Assembly: GCA_034440395.1 (NCBI GenBank)
Contig: JAWXBW010000017.1
Location: 25,964 to 89,963 of the forward strand
DNA from: JAAUTS01 sp034440395
GTDB taxonomy: Bacteria > Verrucomicrobiota > Verrucomicrobiia > Methylacidiphilales > JAAUTS01
DNA: 64,000 nt
Reading direction: 5' to 3'
The position numbers and the translations under genes are program-made. The notes below the pieces were generated by a model, which worked only from the letters and a program-made list of their open reading frames with translations, had not been told where the DNA came from and did not search any database. Positions 60,740 through 64,000 of this stretch are shown here, piece by piece (position 1 is the first letter of the stretch; every line of letters begins with the position of its first letter).

Positions 60740-61762
60740 TCATAGTTTTGGTTCCAAAGCATTCACGCGTATTTCTAAAGGAGGGATGGGATGGAAGACT
60801 TGCGCCTTGCCCTCGGAAAGCGCAAGATCGGTGGCGTTGGTTTCTTGAAGGAGACGCAGAAGCGCGGCGATTTCTTCGGTGGTCGCAATATCACGTAACG
60901 AACGATCAGCCCGTGTCATGGCCATGCTGTTAAGGGGTGGCCAGACAAAGAGAGCGGCAAAGCACCAAGTTGTCATGATTGCCGCAAGTGACACGGCTTG
61001 TTGCAGAGATGTTTGCGCTGGCATGAGCCATGCAGCAGTTAAACCCAAAGCTAGCCAACCTAGAACAATCCCAATGGAGACGAGGTTACAGCCGCTTCTG
61101 AGGAACCAAGACTCCCGTCGAATCAGCAGCGCAATGTTGCGTGCAGAAAGGCGAGCCACGGCTTCAGTGAGCCAAATGGTTTGCCTATTAAAAGGCAGAA
61201 ACATTCCATTTAATGTGTTCAATGAACCATCGGCATACCAATGAATTTGTCGCACGGGAACATTCCATTGCTGGAGAAGGATTAGAACCTCGGTTTCGAC
61301 CGATTTTTTACCCTGCAGACGGCAGCTTCTGGCCTGCCAAGAGGGGAGAATAATGAGGACTGCAGTGGCGCAAGCCAGCGCACCGGCCAAGACCACACCG
61401 AAGGGCAGAAATGTGCGCCCTAAAACCCACAAACTCAGACCTATGAGCATGGTGATAGAGCTGGCGAGCACTCCATACCACCAATCCGAACGCCATTCTT
61501 TTAAAGATTGTGTAGTGCCGTGGTAGAGGCGTTCAACTTCGTAACCCACAAGGCGATCGAAGAAAAAGGCGAAGGAGTTAAATCCTACTAAAATCAAAAC
61601 CAGCCACATGAGCCAAGGAATGCTGACGTAAAGCGATGCCGGCATCCATAGAACTAGGAGGAACGCAACCCAAACAAGGGTGAGGTGGCAGCCGATAGAG
61701 AACATACCGCTCCAGAGGCGAATAATTTGGTAATGCGTTGCGGTGCTCGCTGAAATCATCAC
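60740..61762 (-). CDS. M48 (Ste24-like) membrane protein lacking HExxH
   Basis: A 340-residue membrane protein with about six hydrophobic segments. The order of features follows M48 peptidases: a GYEVERLYHGTTQSLKEW segment (about 73-90; Ste24-like 'YGLSTQS' region), QARSCRLQGKKSVETEVLILL, DGSLNTLNGMFLPFNRQTIWLTEAV, and then ARLSARNIALLIRRESWFLRSG exactly where AVLAHELGHWK would be. The zinc-binding HExxH is replaced by IRRES, so it should be catalytically inactive. It may be a pseudopeptidase with a scaffolding role. Family assignment is by pattern and needs a profile comparison to settle. Confidence 0.5.
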   Translation of the reverse strand: MMISASTATHYQIIRLWSGMFSIGCHLTLVWVAFLLVLWMPASLYVSIPWLMWLVLILVGFNSFAFFFDRLVGYEVERLYHGTTQSLKEWRSDWWYGVLASSITMLIGLSLWVLGRTFLPFGVVLAGALACATAVLIILPSWQARSCRLQGKKSVETEVLILLQQWNVPVRQIHWYADGSLNTLNGMFLPFNRQTIWLTEAVARLSARNIALLIRRESWFLRSGCNLVSIGIVLGWLALGLTAAWLMPAQTSLQQAVSLAAIMTTWCFAALFVWPPLNSMAMTRADRSLRDIATTEEIAALLRLLQETNATDLALSEGKAQVFHPIPPLEIRVNALEPKL

Positions 61763-61830
61763 CTAATCTAATCCGGATTATTCGATCAGCAAGAGACATG
61801 ACGCCTAAGCATCCTGATAAATTAATGTTG

Positions 61831-61858
61831 ACATGATAACATAATAATGTTGTCATGT
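61831..61858. promoter_or_regulatory. inverted-repeat operator of the RHH/PIN module
   Basis: ACATGATAACAT (61831-61842), spacer AATA, ATGTTGTCATGT (61847-61858): 12-base arms with a single mismatch, ending 4 bases before the antitoxin ATG. This is the expected form and place for autoregulatory binding by a ribbon-helix-helix antitoxin. Confidence 0.65.
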
Positions 61859-61862
61859 TGGT

Positions 61863-62096
61863 ATGATAAGAACGCAAATCCAATTAGAAGAAGAAACTTT
61901 TCGAGCTCTGCAAGTGTTGGCAAAAGAAAGGCAGTGTAGTTTTTCAGAGCTTGTTCGTACAAGTGTCAAGAATACCCTTCAGACTGAAGATAGAATGACG
62001 CTTAAGAAACGTAGTCTCGAGGTTGCTGGAAAGTTTCGAAGTGGATTAGGGGATTTAGCTAAAAACCACGACACCTACCTCAATGATGGTTTTTGA
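61863..62096 (+). CDS. ribbon-helix-helix antitoxin
   Basis: A 77-residue protein. The ribbon-helix-helix DNA-binding fold is at residues 1-45: RTQIQLEEETFRALQVLAKE and CSFSELVRTSVKNTL. The C-terminal 30 residues (AGKFRSGLGDLAKNHDTYL) would be the toxin-binding tail. It overlaps the PIN gene by 14 bases and has a strong inverted repeat immediately upstream. VapB-type role inferred from context. Confidence 0.85.
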   Translation: MIRTQIQLEEETFRALQVLAKERQCSFSELVRTSVKNTLQTEDRMTLKKRSLEVAGKFRSGLGDLAKNHDTYLNDGF

Positions 62097-62490
62097 AACT
62101 ATTTTTTGGGATACATCAGGTCTGTTAGCTACCTTAGATCAAGATGACGATTTTCATCTTCCAGCGATCCGGGCTTGGGAGCATATGATGCACGGAAACT
62201 ACCTTTTTGTAACTACTGACTATATTCGCTTGGAAACGTGGGCACTCGTTCAAAGACGTTTAGGTTCTGAAGCTGTGGAAACTTTATACACAACAATCTT
62301 ACCTTTGTGTCAGATAGAAATTACAGCAAATGATGGCTTTGACCGGGTAGTTGGTCAGTGGTTGCTGACTAGGCAGCGTTCGCTGAGCTTAGTAGATGTG
62401 ACAAGTTTTGATTGTATGAGACGCTTGGGTCTAACTAAAGTATTCACGTATGATTCTCATTTCACGGAACAGGGCTTTAAAGCTTTATAA
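62083..62490 (+). CDS. PIN-domain toxin (VapC type)
   Basis: A 135-residue PIN ribonuclease, intact in contrast to the relic at 15.2 kb. The acidic metal-binding positions are Asp10 (FWDTSGLLATLD), Glu51 (YIRLETWAL), Asp105 (LSLVDVTSFD) and Asp124 (FTYDSHF). PIN toxins of this type cut tRNA or rRNA when free of the antitoxin. Start overlaps the antitoxin stop by 14 bases, so translation is coupled. The two PIN proteins in this window are not close copies of each other. Confidence 0.88.
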   Translation: MMVFETIFWDTSGLLATLDQDDDFHLPAIRAWEHMMHGNYLFVTTDYIRLETWALVQRRLGSEAVETLYTTILPLCQIEITANDGFDRVVGQWLLTRQRSLSLVDVTSFDCMRRLGLTKVFTYDSHFTEQGFKAL

Positions 62491-62531
62491 TAAACGATGT
62501 CTCGGGAGCACAATAGGCCGATAAACCTCAT

Positions 62532-63323
62532 TTAATCTTCCACGATTCTAGGCCAGGCACCCCGCACTGATCCGAAATGAGGTTTGAGTTGGGGCAGCGT
62601 TTCAATCGTAGGGCAAACGGGCTTACCCTTTTCATCAAGGAACAAGCAACCCAAAGGAGCGTCGGTTAAAATCGTGTCGAAGAGTTCAACCGCAGTGCGC
62701 AAAGCTTCCATCCAGATTCTTTTCATGGTTGTTGCTTCGAGCGGTTCCTTCGTTTGGAATTGGGCAATCGATCCCAAAGGATACCGCTGAACCCGTGACA
62801 TCTCTTCAATAATAAACCGGGGGTTAAGTCCATCATCTTTTCCTGACGCCGCCCAAACCAAAGCTCCCAGAGACAACCGTTTTTGGTGAATCTCAATCAA
62901 ATCAATGTAATCCCTTATTTTAGCACGCCCGCATCCCGCTAAGGCTTTGTTGGTTGCCGCATCCCAAAAATTCAGCCGATAGCCCAACTCCTCATCTTGT
63001 TCCACTGGGTAAAAACGAAAAGCCGAGTCATGAAGCCATTCTAATTTCGTTTTCTTCCCATCTTTGCTGACGATAGCCCGGGAAAACGTTTCTGATTTAA
63101 GTGTGAAGTATACCTCGTAACCGCTCTTCTCAAGTGCGCACGAGTCATCTCCCTTGGCCGCCGCTAGGGCCGCAACCGTCTCATTGAAAATATCAATATC
63201 CTTGGAAGTGCGAAGTGAGTCAGGGCTTTGGTGCAACACGGTGGCTCCTCCAACATAGCTTTCTGGATTGCGATTGGATGCAATAATCGCTAGGACTTCC
63301 CGTTCAAAGGAGCCTAAGGGCAT
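62532..63323 (-). CDS. AbiEii-like nucleotidyltransferase
   Basis: A 263-residue protein with the start of a DNA-polymerase-beta-like nucleotidyltransferase: YVGGATVLHQSPDSLRTSKDIDIF (about 22-45), the 'GGxxL...R.T.DID' pattern of AbiEii/MNT-type toxins with Asp-x-Asp at DIDIF. A later NKALAGCGRAKIRDYIDLIEIH (about 125-146) is the typical 'K..R.KxRDxxDL' helix of the same group. The gene upstream overlaps it by 10 bases and would be its partner. Toxin activity is inferred from family. Confidence 0.65.
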   Translation of the reverse strand: MPLGSFEREVLAIIASNRNPESYVGGATVLHQSPDSLRTSKDIDIFNETVAALAAAKGDDSCALEKSGYEVYFTLKSETFSRAIVSKDGKKTKLEWLHDSAFRFYPVEQDEELGYRLNFWDAATNKALAGCGRAKIRDYIDLIEIHQKRLSLGALVWAASGKDDGLNPRFIIEEMSRVQRYPLGSIAQFQTKEPLEATTMKRIWMEALRTAVELFDTILTDAPLGCLFLDEKGKPVCPTIETLPQLKPHFGSVRGAWPRIVED

Positions 63324-63622
63324 GCGGGCTCCTTCAACAAGCGCCTGATACGTCTTGCCTTCTCAAATACTGCACGATTCCCCTCACTCATCAAAGCGTC
63401 TAAAACCCAAGGAATGTCAGCATAACTTGGCAGGTATTCTGGCTTATAGGACCAAAAACAATCAATGTAGTGATCCCGGTACGCCTTCCTGACCTCCCGC
63501 ACAGCGACCATCCGGCTCGCCATTGCAGGATCCAGCGTACGCCGACTTTTTTTTCCGCCTTTACTGCCAATTTGAGCCAGATACGTCCTCATAGCTTTAG
63601 GTGTGGTAATCAAAGTTTTCAT
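63314..63622 (-). CDS. small partner protein of the AbiEii-like gene
   Basis: A 102-residue basic protein with AQIGSKGGKKSRRTLDPAMASRMVAVREVR (about 16-45) and CFWSYKPEYLPSYADIPWVLDALMSEGNRAVFEKA (about 55-90). Proteins of this layout often precede AbiEii-like nucleotidyltransferase genes, as here with a 10-base overlap. It probably acts as antitoxin or accessory factor; no DNA-binding motif is obvious. Placing it as an antitoxin is context inference. Confidence 0.55.
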   Translation of the reverse strand: MKTLITTPKAMRTYLAQIGSKGGKKSRRTLDPAMASRMVAVREVRKAYRDHYIDCFWSYKPEYLPSYADIPWVLDALMSEGNRAVFEKARRIRRLLKEPACP

Positions 63623-63831
63623 ACTTAAGCAGCTTAGGTTCTGTATCGTTGATAATCAATAACTTAAATTAAAATAAAGTGGAACTTGTGCTGTCTATGT
63701 CTAAGTCGCTTGGTAAGGTTTTCTCCTCTCATATTGAACCATCTTACTGTATTGACGGGATCCTCACCTATTATGACGTCAGTTTTACAGGCGCACCAAT
63801 CATCAGTAAATGACCTATTCAAATGGAGCCA

Positions 63832-63853
63832 GATGTCTCGGAATTGAGACATC
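63832..63853 (+). terminator. perfect hairpin downstream of efp
   Basis: GATGTCTC (63832-63839) and GAGACATC (63846-63853) form an 8-bp perfect stem with a 6-base loop. On the + strand it is followed by GTTTTT, giving a terminator form for + transcripts; for efp, which reads leftwards, no T-run follows, so its use there is unclear. Confidence 0.4.
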
Positions 63854-63883
63854 GTTTTTAATGGAACCAATTTTTGCGGTGGC

Positions 63884-64000
63884 TTAAGAGCGACTCATGT
63901 ATTTTCCCGTGCGGGTATCGACTTTCACTTTCTCGCCTTCTTTAATGAAGAGGGGGACTTGCACTTCTAAACCGGTTTCTAGTTTAGCAGGTTTTTGCAC
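63884..64000 (-). CDS. efp: elongation factor P, C-terminal part
   Basis: The last 38 codons of a minus-strand gene continuing beyond the window end; stop TAA at 63884-63886. The peptide contains LETGLEVQVPLFIKEGEKV and VDTRTGKYMSRS, the C-terminal OB domain of EF-P ('VPLFI-x-EG-x(3)-KVDTRTGxY'). EF-P relieves ribosome stalling at polyproline. The modification-site Lys lies outside the window. Confidence 0.9.
   Translation of the reverse strand: MQKPAKLETGLEVQVPLFIKEGEKVKVDTRTGKYMSRS

Noticed and set aside
60621..60743. A 40-codon minus-strand frame overlapping the stop of the M48-like gene by ATGA
   Set aside because: The overlap is suggestive of coupling, but the peptide is Arg/His/Pro-rich without a clear domain, and it runs into the region near the tal terminator.
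62496..63841. Direct repeat GATGTCTCGG at 62496-62505 and 63832-63841 as borders of an inserted toxin-antitoxin island
   Set aside because: A 10-base repeat is too short to exclude chance in this window; no transposase, integrase or tRNA target is near.
63664..63870. A 68-codon minus-strand frame between the AbiEii-like pair and efp
   Set aside because: No ribosome site, no recognisable family, and it runs through the perfect hairpin at 63832-63853. Might be a remnant but cannot be supported.
1..64000. tRNA or rRNA genes, CRISPR arrays, insertion sequences, prophage, riboswitches
   Set aside because: Looked for on both strands by eye; no T-loop-like sequence with a cloverleaf, no regularly spaced repeats, no transposase or integrase frames were found. 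A covariance-model scan would be decisive.

Overview
The window looks like a chromosomal segment of a non-photosynthetic bacterium of the PVC group, most likely a Verrucomicrobiota member. The main pointers are a Minf_1886-type protein (a family restricted to Verrucomicrobia and Planctomycetes), a DUF1844 protein, several secreted TPR proteins and the general gene set. This assignment is inference; no rRNA or tRNA gene is present and no photosystem or chlorophyll gene was seen.

Layout. 1-9.6 kb: start of a SurA/PpiD-like protein, an Fe-S photolyase/cryptochrome, a PAS hybrid kinase, nadD, mtnP, an aminotransferase and lysC. 9.7-15.1 kb: a minus-strand run with gcvH, gcvT and tex. 15.1-18 kb: a decaying zone with a broken vapC-like PIN gene and an AAA/DUF4143 gene carrying two in-frame stops. 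18-26.8 kb: TPR protein, plsY-gpsA, VF530, a HEAT-methyltransferase fusion, DUF1844, a two-module M16 peptidase, Minf_1886 and a 46-residue membrane peptide. 26.9-32.3 kb: tsaC, then sulfate assimilation (cysH divergent from cysD-cysNC) and a YggS-type PLP protein. 53-60.5 kb: nth, a giant TPR lipoprotein-like exported protein, infC-rpmI-rplT-pheS, tal. 60.7-64 kb: an apparently catalytically dead M48-like membrane protein, an intact RHH/PIN toxin-antitoxin pair, an AbiEii-like nucleotidyltransferase pair and the 3' end of efp.

The exceptional region is 32.6-53.0 kb: fifteen tightly packed minus-strand genes, with a divergent NtrC-type regulator at the head. Read from the promoter side they encode a PATAN (DUF4388) response regulator, a roadblock-like protein, a 2Fe-2S ferredoxin, a V4R protein, an unknown, a phycobiliprotein-like globin with the C-x-R-D bilin motif, a second V4R protein, a Ser/Thr kinase, an unknown, a degenerate histidine-kinase-like protein, a DUF3386 protein, a 1442-residue protein with five C-x-R-D motifs, a ferredoxin-dependent bilin reductase-like protein, an FNR-like flavoprotein and a full PAS-GAF-PHY phytochrome hybrid kinase.

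The most economical reading is a bilin-based system: reductase plus ferredoxin plus flavoprotein make or modify a linear tetrapyrrole, the globin and the long multi-motif protein hold it, and phytochrome, kinases and response regulators sense or regulate. A core of bilin reductase, globin, V4R and iron-sulfur protein is known (bilin-biosynthesis-associated globins, BBAGs); the five-motif giant protein and the signalling shell around it are what look new. No heme oxygenase and no bilin lyase are in the window.
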